Assembly: GCF_013113715.1 (NCBI RefSeq)
Contig: NZ_CP053344.1
Coordinates: 3,596,001-3,660,000 of the forward strand
DNA: 64,000 nt
DNA from: Herbiconiux sp. SALV-R1
Lineage (GTDB): Bacteria > Actinomycetota > Actinomycetes > Actinomycetales > Microbacteriaceae
Reading direction: 5' to 3'
Shown: piece after piece, positions 41,436 to 50,261 of the stretch
How the letters are laid out: every line of letters starts with the position of its first letter
Position numbering within the stretch: position 1 is the first letter of the stretch
The notes under the pieces: generated by a model
The model's input: only the letters and a program-made list of their open reading frames with translations
Told to the model about the DNA's origin: nothing
Databases searched by the model: none
Made by a program: the position numbers and the translations under genes

Positions 41436-42397
41436 TGGGTTCCCCGGACTCGTCCGGCGCATCCGACCCGGCCGGCGCATCCGATTCGCCCGACTCGGCC
41501 GGCTCGGCCGACGACTCGCTCGCTCAGGTGCTCGGCGAGCGCCGGCACCTCTTGGCGGTGGCGTTCCGCATGCTCGGAACCTCCGCCGATGCGGAAGACG
41601 CGGTGCAGGAGGCGTACGCCCGCTGGTTCAGGCTGAGCGACGACGAGCGTGCCGGCATTCGGTCGCCCGAGGCCTGGCTCACGCGGGTGACGGCGAACGT
41701 GTGCCTCGACGTGCTCGGGTCGGCCCGTCACCGGCGCGAGCAGTACGTGGGCGAGTGGCTGCCCGAGCCGCTGTCGGGAACGGCGGTGGGCGGCGGATCG
41801 ACCGCCGTCGACCCGCTCGACCGGGTGACGCTCGACGACTCGGTCACCATGGCGCTGCTCGTCATGCTCGAATCGCTCACCCCCGCCGAGCGGGTGGCGT
41901 TCGTGCTGCACGACGTGTTCGCGATGCCCTTCGACGAGATCGCCGAGGTCGTCGGCCGCACCCCGCAGGCGACGCGCAAGCTCGCCTCGACCGCCCGGCG
42001 CCACATCGCCGAGCGGCGCCGTCGGGAGGCGACGGTGGAGCGGCACGACGCCGTGGTGCGCGAGTTCTGGGCGGCGTGCGAGAGCGGCGACCTCACCGCG
42101 CTGCTGCAGGTGCTCGACCCCGCCGCGGTCACCCGCGTCGACGGTGGCGGCCAGGTGCGTGCCGCGCTCAAGCCCATCTTCGGCGCCGACAAGGTGGCAC
42201 GCTTCCTGCTCGGCGGGCTCGCCAAACAGGGCGACCTCGTGCCCTCGCTCGAGACGGTGCACGGCCTCGCCGGCATCGTCTTCCGCCTCGACGGCATCGT
42301 CGCCGGCGTCGTCAGCCTCGGCGTCGAAGACGACCTCGTCACCGACATCTGGTTCACCATGAACCCCGCCAAACTCACCACCTGGAACCACCCCTGA
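41432..42397 (+). CDS. ECF41 (SigJ-type) RNA polymerase sigma factor
   Basis: A 321-residue sigma factor. A low-complexity Ser/Ala/Asp N-tail (~30 residues) is followed by sigma region 2 (RHLLAVAFRMLGTSADAEDA) and region 4 (ESLTPAERVAFVLHDVFAMP, ATRKLASTARRHI). The C-terminal SnoaL-like extension carries VDGGGQ and NPAKL, variants of the DGGGK and NPDKL motifs that define ECF41. This extension tunes activity in place of a classical anti-sigma factor. GTG 41432 overlaps the upstream stop; ATG 41435 is an alternative. Matching promoters before its operon and the next gene indicate autoregulation. Confidence 0.92.
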   Translation: MMGSPDSSGASDPAGASDSPDSAGSADDSLAQVLGERRHLLAVAFRMLGTSADAEDAVQEAYARWFRLSDDERAGIRSPEAWLTRVTANVCLDVLGSARHRREQYVGEWLPEPLSGTAVGGGSTAVDPLDRVTLDDSVTMALLVMLESLTPAERVAFVLHDVFAMPFDEIAEVVGRTPQATRKLASTARRHIAERRRREATVERHDAVVREFWAACESGDLTALLQVLDPAAVTRVDGGGQVRAALKPIFGADKVARFLLGGLAKQGDLVPSLETVHGLAGIVFRLDGIVAGVVSLGVEDDLVTDIWFTMNPAKLTTWNHP

Positions 42398-42415
42398 ATC
42401 CGAACCGCCAATCGC

Positions 42416-42441
42416 GTCACATTCGTGGGGGGTGTGCCGTC
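42416..42441 (+). promoter_or_regulatory. ECF41-type promoter of the NmrA-like gene
   Basis: GTCACA (42416-42421), 16 bp, CGTC (42438-42441), 46 bp before the start codon. Same motif and spacing as 40030-40055. Confidence 0.8.
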
Positions 42442-42487
42442 GGTGGGGTAGGGCGCGCAGTGGGTGGGCTCGGGAGGAGAGGGTGAG

Positions 42488-43225
42488 ATGAAGGTCGTGG
42501 TGCTCGGGGGAACCGGGTTGGTCGGGGCTCAGGTGGTCGAGCGGATGCGCGGGGCCGGGCATGAGGTGGTGGCGGCGTCGCCGGGGAGCGGGGTCGACAC
42601 GATCGCCGGCACCGGGTTGGCGGAGGCGTTCGCGGGAGCGGACGTGGTGGTCGACGTCGTGAACTCGCGGTCGTTCGACGGGGTGCTCGAGTTCTTCGAG
42701 ACGTCGACGCGGAACGCGCTCGGTGCCGCGAGCGCCCAGGGGGTGGGCCACTACGTGCTGCTCTCGATCGTCGGCACCGAGCAGATCGCCGGGGCCGACT
42801 ACACGATCGGCAAGACGCGGCAGGAGGAGCTGGTGCGCGCATCCGGTCTGGGCTTCTCGATCGTGCGGGCCACGCAGTTCTTCGAGTTCATCGGCACCCT
42901 GGCCGACGCGGCGACCGTCGACGGGGCCGTGCACGCAACAGCCGCATCCTTCCAGCCCGTGGCGGCCTCCGAGGTCGCCGAGGCGCTCGCCGACGTGGCG
43001 GCGGCGGAGCCGCTCGGCGGCACCCTCGACGTCGCCGGGCCCGAGCGGTCGACGCTCGACGAGACCTTCCGCACCGCTCTCGCCGCCACCGGCGACCCCC
43101 GCCAAGTCGTCACCGACGACGGCTTCAGCTACTTCGGCTCCCCGATCGCCCGCGACACCCTGGTGCCGGTGGGTGCGCATCCGCTCCGCCTCGGCACCAC
43201 CACGTACGCCGCGTGGTCGGCATGA
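42488..43225 (+). CDS. NAD(P)H-binding SDR, NmrA-like
   Basis: A 245-residue Rossmann protein: MKVVVLGGTGLVGAQVVERM with the GGTGLVG motif, VDVVNSRSFDGVLEF, and VLLSIVGTEQIAGADYTIGK carrying a possible Tyr/Lys pair. Relatives bind NAD(P)H and act as atypical reductases or redox sensors; ECF41 operons often control such oxidoreductases. GGAGGAG precedes the ATG. It overlaps a small membrane protein by ATGA. Confidence 0.86.
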   Translation: MKVVVLGGTGLVGAQVVERMRGAGHEVVAASPGSGVDTIAGTGLAEAFAGADVVVDVVNSRSFDGVLEFFETSTRNALGAASAQGVGHYVLLSIVGTEQIAGADYTIGKTRQEELVRASGLGFSIVRATQFFEFIGTLADAATVDGAVHATAASFQPVAASEVAEALADVAAAEPLGGTLDVAGPERSTLDETFRTALAATGDPRQVVTDDGFSYFGSPIARDTLVPVGAHPLRLGTTTYAAWSA

Positions 43226-43683
43226 GCCTCACCGGGCGCCGGGTGGTGCTGTGGTTCCTGTCGGCGCTCGCGGCGGTCATCGGCGTGTGGTCGATGGTGT
43301 TCCCGCTCGAGTGGTACGAGACGTTCCCCGACGGGTCGGCGACGTGGGGGTTCGGGCCGTGGATCAGGCTCGACGGCCCGTTCAATGAGCACCTCATCCG
43401 CGATGTGGGCGCGATGTACCTGGCTCTCGCCGGCGCAGGCACGGTAGCCGCGCTCTCGCGCAGCCTCACCGCGGCGCGGGCGGTGGCCGTGGCGTGGATC
43501 GTGTTCTCCGCGCCCCACCTGGTCTACCACCTGGGCCACCTGCACGGGCTCGCGACCCTCGACGCGGTCGCCGAGCCGATCTCGCTCGCCCTCACGCTGG
43601 TGCTGCCGATACCGCTGCTGTTCGGAGCGTGGGCGAAGGCGGATGCGCAGGCGGCGCCACCTACAACCAGTGGTTGCGCTTGA
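43222..43683 (+). CDS. Small four-helix membrane protein
   Basis: A 153-residue protein with four hydrophobic segments (VVLWFLSALAAVIGVWSMVF, DVGAMYLALAGAGTVAAL, AVAVAWIVFSAPHLVYHL, ISLALTLVLPIPLLFG). The polar loop WYETFPDGSATWGFGPWIRLDGPFNEH is similar to uncharacterised actinobacterial integral membrane proteins found near ECF41 oxidoreductases. No function is assigned. It is coupled to the NmrA-like gene (ATGA) and overlaps the convergent corA by 23 bp. Confidence 0.72.
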   Translation: MSLTGRRVVLWFLSALAAVIGVWSMVFPLEWYETFPDGSATWGFGPWIRLDGPFNEHLIRDVGAMYLALAGAGTVAALSRSLTAARAVAVAWIVFSAPHLVYHLGHLHGLATLDAVAEPISLALTLVLPIPLLFGAWAKADAQAAPPTTSGCA

Positions 43684-44719
43684 AGACGGAGTAGAGGAGG
43701 ACCATGAGCAGGATCATCCCCCCGATCGCCATCGGGTACCCGAACACCCAGTGCAGCTCGGGCATGTGCACGAAGTTCATGCCGTAGATGCCCGCGATGA
43801 GGCTCGGGGCGAAGAGGATGGCCGCCCAGGCGGAGATCTTCTTTACCTCGTCGCCCTGCTTGATGCTCGCCTCGGCGAGCTTGCGGGTGTCTTCAGCGAG
43901 GGTGAGGTTGTTCTCGCTGATGCGCTGCATCTCCTCGTTCTGCCGCTGCGTGGTCAGCGTGGAATGCACCGTCAGGGCGTTCTGCAGGGTGGCACGGAAC
44001 GCATCCGCATGCCCCACCACCGCCAGCACGTGGTCGAGCACGTCGCGCAGACCCCGCTGCACCTCGATGTCGACCTTGTACTTCTCGGCGCCCTTCAGCA
44101 GCGCCTCGAGCATGACGGTGAGCGGATGCACGGCCCGCTGGAAATCCATCACCTCACCCAGCAGGTCGTAGATGCGCCGCGACACGTCGGGATCGCCGCC
44201 GAACAGCTGGCCCTCGATCTCGTCGATGTCGTTCTGCAGGCCCGCGATCACCGGCTCGTACTCGTCGACCACCTCGTCGAGGATGGCGTACAGCACCGCC
44301 TCGGGGCCGAGCGCGAGCAGCTCGGGGTTGCCCTCGAGCCGGTGCCGCACCGCCCCGAGGTTCGGCGATTCGGCGTGCCGCACCGTCACCACGAAGCCCG
44401 GCCCGATGAACACGTGGACCTCGCCGAACTCCACCCGCTCCTCGGCGTCGAGGTAGCGGGCGGGGCGCAGCACCACGAACAGCGTGTCGCCGTAGCGCTC
44501 GAGCTTCGAGCGCTGGTGACCGGTGAGCGCGTCTTCGACCGCCAGCTGGTGCAGCCCGAACTCGTTCTCGACCGAGCGGATCTCCTCGGCGTTCGGCCGG
44601 TACAGCCCGATCCAGGCCATGCCGCCCTTCTCACCCATCAGGGCGTAGGTCTCATCGAGACTGTGCGGGTCGGGCAGCCGCACGCCGTCGACGTACACGG
44701 CGTTGTCGATGAGGGTCAT
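43661..44719 (-). CDS. corA: Magnesium/cobalt transporter CorA
   Basis: A 352-residue protein with a large cytosolic N-domain and two C-terminal helices. The pore signature IAGIYGMNFVHMPEL contains GMN; the second helix reads MAIGGMILLMVLLYSVF. EDALTGHQRSKLERYGD and long charged helices before the pore are typical. It transports Mg2+ or Co2+ as a pentamer. Confidence 0.95.
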   Translation of the reverse strand: MTLIDNAVYVDGVRLPDPHSLDETYALMGEKGGMAWIGLYRPNAEEIRSVENEFGLHQLAVEDALTGHQRSKLERYGDTLFVVLRPARYLDAEERVEFGEVHVFIGPGFVVTVRHAESPNLGAVRHRLEGNPELLALGPEAVLYAILDEVVDEYEPVIAGLQNDIDEIEGQLFGGDPDVSRRIYDLLGEVMDFQRAVHPLTVMLEALLKGAEKYKVDIEVQRGLRDVLDHVLAVVGHADAFRATLQNALTVHSTLTTQRQNEEMQRISENNLTLAEDTRKLAEASIKQGDEVKKISAWAAILFAPSLIAGIYGMNFVHMPELHWVFGYPMAIGGMILLMVLLYSVFKRNHWL

Positions 44720-44766
44720 GTGCCGAGAGTACGACCAGCAGGTGAACGGAGGGCGACCGCCGTCAC

Positions 44767-45702
44767 TCAGCCCCGGGCTTCGGCCCTCGCGCGCTCGAAA
44801 GCCGCCTTCAGCTCGCCCCCGACGAAGCGGCGGGCCGAGTGCGCGCCGTCGATCACGCCGCCCATGTAGAAGAACGGATGCACGAGGCCGGAGAACGTCA
44901 CGCTCGTCACCGGCACCCCGGCCTCGGCGAGCGCCCGGGCGTAGGCGAGCCCCTCGTCGCGCAGCGGGTCGAGCTCGGCGACGATCACCGTGGCCGGCGG
45001 GAGCCCCGAGAGGTCGCCGGCCGCGGCCGGCGCGAGCCGCGCATCCGTCGTGTCGACACCCTTCGCGTAGCTGTCGTAGAAGTACTGCATGTCGCGCGCG
45101 GTGAGGAAGTGCCCCTCGGCGAACTCGACGTAGCTGCCCTCGACGCCGACACGGCCGGTTGTCGCGGGGTAGACGAGCGCCTGGTGCACGAGCCCGGCGT
45201 GGTCGCGCCCGAGCTGCTGCGCGGTGACCGCGGCGAGGTTGCCGCCCGCGCTGTCGCCGGCCACCGCGACCCGGCTCGCGTCGAGCTCGACCCCGGCCGA
45301 GCCCTCCAGGAGCGCGCGGGTGACGGCGAGCGCGTCGTCGACCGCGGCGGGGAACACGTGCTCGGGCGCCTTGCGGTAGTCGACGCTGACGACCGCCGCG
45401 TCTGAGGCGACGGCGAGCTCGCGCGCGGTGGTGTCGGCGATCTCGAGGTCGCCCAGCACCCAGCCGCCGCCGTGGAAGTACACGGTCACCGGCAGGTCTG
45501 GAGCGAGCGGCTTCGGGCTGTAGAGCCGCACCCCCACGCCGGCGACGGTCAGATCGCGCACGAGGTGCAGCGGCAGCGCGTCGCCCGTGAGCGGCACGGC
45601 GTTCTCGAGATCGGCACGGTTCTGCTCCACGCTCAGCGTGTCGAGGGGCGGCGCCCCGGCCACGATGTCGAGGAAGGCCTTGGCCTGCGGGTGAAGCGTC
45701 AT
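44767..45702 (-). CDS. Alpha/beta hydrolase, HSL (hormone-sensitive lipase-like) family
   Basis: A 311-residue esterase. HGGGW (~75-79) is the oxyanion motif, GDSAGG (~148-153) the nucleophile elbow, AELDPLRDEG carries the Asp and GLVHPFFYM the His. It lies seven bases after the XRE-cupin regulator stop and both are probably cotranscribed. Hydrolysis of small acyl esters is expected; context suggests a role with the divergent monooxygenase. Confidence 0.9.
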   Translation of the reverse strand: MTLHPQAKAFLDIVAGAPPLDTLSVEQNRADLENAVPLTGDALPLHLVRDLTVAGVGVRLYSPKPLAPDLPVTVYFHGGGWVLGDLEIADTTARELAVASDAAVVSVDYRKAPEHVFPAAVDDALAVTRALLEGSAGVELDASRVAVAGDSAGGNLAAVTAQQLGRDHAGLVHQALVYPATTGRVGVEGSYVEFAEGHFLTARDMQYFYDSYAKGVDTTDARLAPAAAGDLSGLPPATVIVAELDPLRDEGLAYARALAEAGVPVTSVTFSGLVHPFFYMGGVIDGAHSARRFVGGELKAAFERARAEARG

Positions 45703-45709
45703 GATGGGC

Positions 45710-46414
45710 TCAACTCCAGTCGTCTTGGTTGTGCAGCGCGTTCAGCACGTCGCTCAGCGTGCTCGAGCGGCGCACCGGGGTGGACCCCTTGCGCCGCCAC
45801 AGCTCGGTGTCGGCCCCCGCGTCGTCGGCCTCTGGGAGCCGCAGTGCGAACCACACCCCGCGGGCGGGCCGATCGGTCTCGTTGACGTACACGTGGGGCC
45901 GGGTGGTGTCGAAGTGCACCGAGTCGCCCGCGCGCATCGGATGCTCGTCGAAGTCGATGCGCAGCACCAGTTCGCCCTCCACCAGCACGCCGAAGTCGTA
46001 CCCCTGGTGCCGGCTGAAACGGGCCCCCGGGGTGGTGGAGGAGTGCGGCTCGAAGGTGACCATGAGGGGTTCGGCGATACCGCTCGCTCCCCCGGCCAGC
46101 AGCTCCAGGCGCACGCCGGAGCTGAGGTCGACGACCGGGTTGTCTTCGAAGCGCTGCACGGGCGCCACCAGGCGCCGCCGGCGCATGCGGCCCGAGGTGT
46201 CGGCCGCCTCGATGTCGAGCAGTTCGTCGATCGAGACCCCCAGGCGGGTGGCCAGCTGGTAGAGCGTGTTGAGCGAGGGCTGCACCTTGTCGGTCTCGAT
46301 CTGCGAGAGCAGGCTCGGCGTCACGCCCATCGAATCGGCGAGCGACTTGAGGGTCAGCCCCTGGTCTTCGCGCGCGGCTCGGAGGCGCGCGCCGATCGCG
46401 GAGAGCGCGGTCAC
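45710..46414 (-). CDS. XRE-family HTH regulator with C-terminal cupin
   Basis: A 234-residue protein. Residues ~5-60 form the helix-turn-helix (RLRAAREDQGLTLKSLADSMGVTPSLLSQIE spread over the domain); the cupin is at ~125-195 (GYDFGVLVEGELVLRIDF, GDSVHFDTTRPHVYVNE). Such regulators often bind a small metabolite and control adjacent catabolic genes. The GTG start follows GAGGGGC. It is divergent from a two-component monooxygenase operon with shared half-sites between, so it is the likely regulator. Confidence 0.9.
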   Translation of the reverse strand: MTALSAIGARLRAAREDQGLTLKSLADSMGVTPSLLSQIETDKVQPSLNTLYQLATRLGVSIDELLDIEAADTSGRMRRRRLVAPVQRFEDNPVVDLSSGVRLELLAGGASGIAEPLMVTFEPHSSTTPGARFSRHQGYDFGVLVEGELVLRIDFDEHPMRAGDSVHFDTTRPHVYVNETDRPARGVWFALRLPEADDAGADTELWRRKGSTPVRRSSTLSDVLNALHNQDDWS

Positions 46415-46464
46415 CGGCGCCCCTCACCGAAAGCTGCACTTAACTCGGACGTCGTCATCACAGT

Positions 46465-46544
46465 GCGACTTTAGCGGATTTCTGGGACTCTGCCCAGCAT
46501 CCGTTTCAGTGGGGCTTGACAAAAGTCGCGGGTCTTGTAAATCT
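46465..46544 (+). promoter_or_regulatory. Promoter and candidate operator of the two-component monooxygenase operon
   Basis: TTGACA (46516-46521), 17 bp, AAATCT (46539-46544). The inverted half-sites GCGACTTT (46465-46472) and AAAGTCGC (46522-46529) and the IR CTGGG-N6-CCCAG (46482-46497) lie in the divergent region. These are candidate XRE-cupin operators. Confidence 0.5.
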
Positions 46545-46588
46545 CTGTTCACGCGATGTCGCGTACCGCCGAAGCCGAGGAGACCCGC

Positions 46589-47791
46589 ATGCCCACGACA
46601 GCCATCCGTCCGGAGATCGAGCAGATCGTCGCGAAGATCGACGAGCTGCGACCGCAGTTGGTCGCGGGCGGGCGCGAGGGCGATCAGAACCGGCGCATTC
46701 CGGCCGAGGTCTTCGACGCGGTCGCCGCGACGGGGGCGTTCAGCATCTCGGCCCCCACCAAGTTCGGCGGGCTCGCGGCGAACACCCGCGAGGCGCACGC
46801 CGTCGCCCGCGCGATCGGTCGCGGCGACGGGAGCCTGGCCTGGGTCGACGGCATCCTCGACTCGGGCGCGTGGGTGCTGAGCCTCATGGACGAGCGGGCG
46901 CAGCAGGACGTCTGGGGCGGCGAGGGCGGGCTCGACAACTTCATCTCGATCGTGCTCGCCACCACCTCCGACGCGACCCCGGTCGAAGGCGGCTACCGGG
47001 TCACCGGCAAGTGGGGCTACGGCACGGGCAGCATGCACGCGACCTGGTCGCTGCTCGGCATCCCGCTGAAGAACGAGCGCGGCGACATCGTCGACGCCGG
47101 CCTCGCGCTCATCCCCACCGCCGACCTCAGCTACGAGGACAACTGGTTCGTGGCCGGCATGAAGTCGACCGCCAGCGTGATGCAGATCGCCGACGACGTC
47201 TTCGTGCCCGAGCACCGCATCTTCCCGCTCACCGCGGCGGTCGAGGGCGGCTACCTGAGCGACAACCCCGAGGCGTCGTACGACACCATCTTCGTGCCGT
47301 CGCTGTTCATGAAGCTCGTGGGGCCGCACCTCGGCATGGGCCGCGCCGCACTCGACTTCGTCATCTCGAAGGCGGAGTCGAAGGCGATCGCCTACACCGG
47401 GTATGAGAAGCAGGCCGACTCGGCAATCTTCCAGTCGGCGGTGGCGAAGGCCGCCGTGCAGCTGAACGCCGCCGAGGCCGTCGCCGCGCAGGTCGCCGAC
47501 CAGATCTTCGAGGCCACCGAGCGCGGGTACTACGCTCCCTACGCCGAGCGCATCGAGATGCGGGCCAAGGCGGGCTGGGTGGTCGAGAGCGTCACGAACC
47601 TCATCAACGAGCTCATCACCGCGCACGGTTCGGCCGGCTTCGCGGAGTCGTCGGTGCTGCAGCGCATCTGGCGCGACCAGGCCACCGCCGCGCGGCACGG
47701 CCACACGCTGTCGGCGAGCGGGTACGAGGCCTACGGCAAGGTGCTGTTCGGCCGGGAGGACGACGCCCGCTTCGTGCTCCCGATCGTCTGA
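46589..47791 (+). CDS. Acyl-CoA dehydrogenase-fold flavin monooxygenase (HsaA/DszC-like)
   Basis: A 400-residue protein of the acyl-CoA dehydrogenase fold with a type-2 C-terminal domain. EVFDAVAATGAFSISAPTKFGG, YRVTGKWGYGTGS, VFVPEHRIFPL and SSVLQRIWRDQATAARHGH are family elements; the catalytic Glu of true acyl-CoA dehydrogenases is not evident. ATG 46589 follows GAGGAGACCCGC; ATG 46556 is in frame but lacks a ribosome site. A flavin reductase gene follows directly, as in two-component oxygenases. It likely hydroxylates a small organic molecule. Confidence 0.88.
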   Translation: MPTTAIRPEIEQIVAKIDELRPQLVAGGREGDQNRRIPAEVFDAVAATGAFSISAPTKFGGLAANTREAHAVARAIGRGDGSLAWVDGILDSGAWVLSLMDERAQQDVWGGEGGLDNFISIVLATTSDATPVEGGYRVTGKWGYGTGSMHATWSLLGIPLKNERGDIVDAGLALIPTADLSYEDNWFVAGMKSTASVMQIADDVFVPEHRIFPLTAAVEGGYLSDNPEASYDTIFVPSLFMKLVGPHLGMGRAALDFVISKAESKAIAYTGYEKQADSAIFQSAVAKAAVQLNAAEAVAAQVADQIFEATERGYYAPYAERIEMRAKAGWVVESVTNLINELITAHGSAGFAESSVLQRIWRDQATAARHGHTLSASGYEAYGKVLFGREDDARFVLPIV

Positions 47792-47800
47792 GGCCGAGCG

Positions 47801-48370
47801 ATGTCCAGCACCACGACAGAAGCACCGGTCTCGGCCGACGACTTCCGGTTCGCGTTCCGCGCGCATCCGGCCGGCGTGGCGATCGTCACAGCGGATGCGG
47901 GCGACGGCCCGGTCGCCATGACGGTGAGCTCGGTCGCCTCGGTGGCGATCGACCCGCCCACCCTCATGTTCTCGGCGTCGGCGCTGTCGTCGAGCACCCC
48001 CACCATCCGGCGGGCCGAGACGGTGGTCGTGCACATGCTCGCCTCCGACCAGATCGACCTGGCCAAGCTCGGCGCCCGCAGCGGTGCCGCCCGCTTCGGC
48101 GACGACGTCGAGTGGGGGCGCCTGCCCACCGGCGAGCCCTACTACCCGGGCGCGAACTGGCTGCGCGGCCGCATCACGCAGCGGGTGGAGGTGAACGGGT
48201 CGACGCTCGTCATCGTCGAGGCCATCGAGGCCAAGCCGCGCACCGAGCACGCCGCCGTCGACCCGACGCCGTTGGTGTATCACAACCGGTCGTGGCACGT
48301 GCTGACCGAGAAGTCCACCCTGCCCGAGTCGGTCGTGCCCTTCTATAAGGTTTTCGGACGAGACGAATGA
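47801..48370 (+). CDS. Flavin reductase family protein
   Basis: A 189-residue flavin reductase-like protein: FRFAFRAHPAGVAIVTADAG, AMTVSSVASVAIDPPTLMFS, SSTPTIRRAETVVVHMLAS. It resembles HpaC/DszD-type NAD(P)H:flavin reductases that supply reduced FMN or FAD. It starts ten bases after the monooxygenase, so it is the reductase component. Confidence 0.9.
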   Translation: MSSTTTEAPVSADDFRFAFRAHPAGVAIVTADAGDGPVAMTVSSVASVAIDPPTLMFSASALSSSTPTIRRAETVVVHMLASDQIDLAKLGARSGAARFGDDVEWGRLPTGEPYYPGANWLRGRITQRVEVNGSTLVIVEAIEAKPRTEHAAVDPTPLVYHNRSWHVLTEKSTLPESVVPFYKVFGRDE

Positions 48371-48445
48371 CCCCCTGACTTCCGACCCCTCCACCCCTCC
48401 ACCCCTACCCCTCGGCGCCGACGCGCCGGAACGAGAGAGAGCACC

Positions 48446-48832
48446 ATGACCAACGACCGCATCAGCCGCATCCCCGCCCCCGTCGTGCCCGGCATCTCCG
48501 ACAGCACCCGCGTCACCGCGGGCGACCTCGTGTTCATCTCGGGGCAGGTCGGGTTCGAGGCCGACGGATCGGTGCCGAGCGACTTCGCGCGCGCCATCGA
48601 GCTCACCTACGGCGAGCTCGAGCGCGCCCTCACCGCCGCCGGCGCGGGCTGGGAAGACCTCGTGCGCGTGAACGTCTACATCACCGAGCTCGACCAGGAG
48701 AAGCTCACCATCTGGCGCGAGACCCGCAATAAGATCGTGCAGACACCCGAGCCCTCGGCCAGCACCGTCATCGGCGTGCACTCCCTCTACAACGGCGCCA
48801 CCATCGAGATCGACGCCATCGCCGCGGTCTGA
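48446..48832 (+). CDS. RidA family protein
   Basis: A 128-residue RidA/YjgF protein: TRVTAGDLVFISGQVGF, ELTYGELERALTAAGAGWEDLVRVNVYIT, PSASTVIGVHSLYNGATIEIDAIAAV. The VRVNVYIT segment provides the region around the archetypal catalytic Arg. GAGAGAGAGC precedes the ATG. It is third in the monooxygenase operon; RidA proteins detoxify imines or hydrolyse enamine-like products. Confidence 0.88.
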   Translation: MTNDRISRIPAPVVPGISDSTRVTAGDLVFISGQVGFEADGSVPSDFARAIELTYGELERALTAAGAGWEDLVRVNVYITELDQEKLTIWRETRNKIVQTPEPSASTVIGVHSLYNGATIEIDAIAAV

Positions 48833-48893
48833 GCACGGGGCTCCGTCGCGTCGGGGCGGCGGCGCTCGGGGCGGCGGCGCTCGGGCGCGCCCC

Positions 48894-50261
48894 TTAGGCG
48901 CCCGTCACGGTGAGGGCGATGAGCACCACGTTCAGGGCGACGATGAGGAGGGCGACCGTCCAGGCGACGACCCTCACGAGCATCCGGTCGGTGAATTCGC
49001 CCATGAGGGTGCGGTTGCCGGTGAGGCGGATGAGCGGGATGAGCGCGAACGGGATGCCGATGCTGAGGAACACCTGGCTGAGCACGAGCGCCCAGGTCGG
49101 GTCGATGCCCGCGCCCAGCACGAGGAGCGCCGGGATGAGGGTCACCACGCGCCGCACCAGGATGGGCACCCGCACCTTGAGCAGGCCCTTCATGATGACC
49201 GACCCCGCGTAGGCCCCGACCGAGGTCGACGCGAGGCCCGAGGCGAGGAGTCCGACGGCGAAGATCGTCGCGATCACCGGGCCGAGGGCCGCCGCGATGG
49301 CGTCGTAGGCGCCGGGGATGGTGTCGGTGCCCTCGACGCCGCGCAGGCTCGAGGCGGCGAGCAGCAGCATCGCGATGTTCACGGCGCCGGCCAGCACCAG
49401 GGCGATCACCACGTCGAAGCGGGTGACCTTGAGGAGCGAACGGATGCGCCCGGTCGCCTCCTCGAAGCGCGGCACGGGAGCCGTCTCGACGCGTGCCGAC
49501 TCGCTGCCCGTGAAGTCGCTCTTCTCGGCGACGGCGGCGAAGGCGGCGTGGTGGCGGTCGCGGGCGAGGGCGGAGTGCAGGTAGATGGCGTGCGGCATGA
49601 CGGTGGCGCCGAGCATGCTGGCGGCGAGCAGCACGGTGGGTGCGCCCTCGAAGCGGGGCACGAGGCCGCCGGCGGCCTCGGGCCAGTCGATGCCCGAGAC
49701 GAAGGTGCCGGCGAGGAAGCCGAAGGCGATCACCGCGAGCAGGCCGATGATGATGAACTCGAAGCTGCGCTGCCGCCTCGACGACTGCACGAGCAGCAGC
49801 ACGATCGACACCACGCCCACGATGGCGCCGCCGACGACGAGCGGCACGCCGAACAGCAGGTTGAGGGCGAGTGCGCCGCCGATGACCTCGGCGACGTCGG
49901 TGGCGGCGGCGACGAGCTCGGCCTGCAGCCAGTAGGCGCGGCGCGTCCAGGGTTGGGTGCGGGCGCCGACGTGCTCGGGGAGGGTGCGACCGGTGACGAG
50001 CCCGAGCTTCGCCGACTGGTACTGGATGAGCATGGCCATGAGGTTGGCGAGCACCAGCACCCAGACCAGCAGGTAGCCGTACTGGGCACCGGAGGTGAGG
50101 TTCGCGGCGACGTTGCCCGGGTCGACGTAGGCGATCGAGGCGACGAACGCGGGGCCGAGCAGCACGATGCCGTGCCACCAGCGCGGACGCACGGGTGCGG
50201 GAGTCGGCCCCGGTGCGGGAACGGATGCGGCCGGCGTCGTCGGCGCCGCAGATTTAGGCAT
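48894..50261 (-). CDS. mntH: Nramp family manganese/divalent metal transporter MntH
   Basis: A 455-residue protein with eleven or so helices. GPAFVASIAYVDPGNVAANL holds the DPGN metal site in helix 1; MLGATVMPHAIYLHSAL holds the MPH motif in helix 6. ATG 50261 is set by MPKSAAP and lies six bases after the -10; a perfect 16-bp palindrome covers it. It imports Mn2+ (or Fe2+) with protons. Regulation by a Mn-dependent MntR/DtxR protein is inferred from that palindrome. Confidence 0.94.
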   Translation of the reverse strand: MPKSAAPTTPAASVPAPGPTPAPVRPRWWHGIVLLGPAFVASIAYVDPGNVAANLTSGAQYGYLLVWVLVLANLMAMLIQYQSAKLGLVTGRTLPEHVGARTQPWTRRAYWLQAELVAAATDVAEVIGGALALNLLFGVPLVVGGAIVGVVSIVLLLVQSSRRQRSFEFIIIGLLAVIAFGFLAGTFVSGIDWPEAAGGLVPRFEGAPTVLLAASMLGATVMPHAIYLHSALARDRHHAAFAAVAEKSDFTGSESARVETAPVPRFEEATGRIRSLLKVTRFDVVIALVLAGAVNIAMLLLAASSLRGVEGTDTIPGAYDAIAAALGPVIATIFAVGLLASGLASTSVGAYAGSVIMKGLLKVRVPILVRRVVTLIPALLVLGAGIDPTWALVLSQVFLSIGIPFALIPLIRLTGNRTLMGEFTDRMLVRVVAWTVALLIVALNVVLIALTVTGA

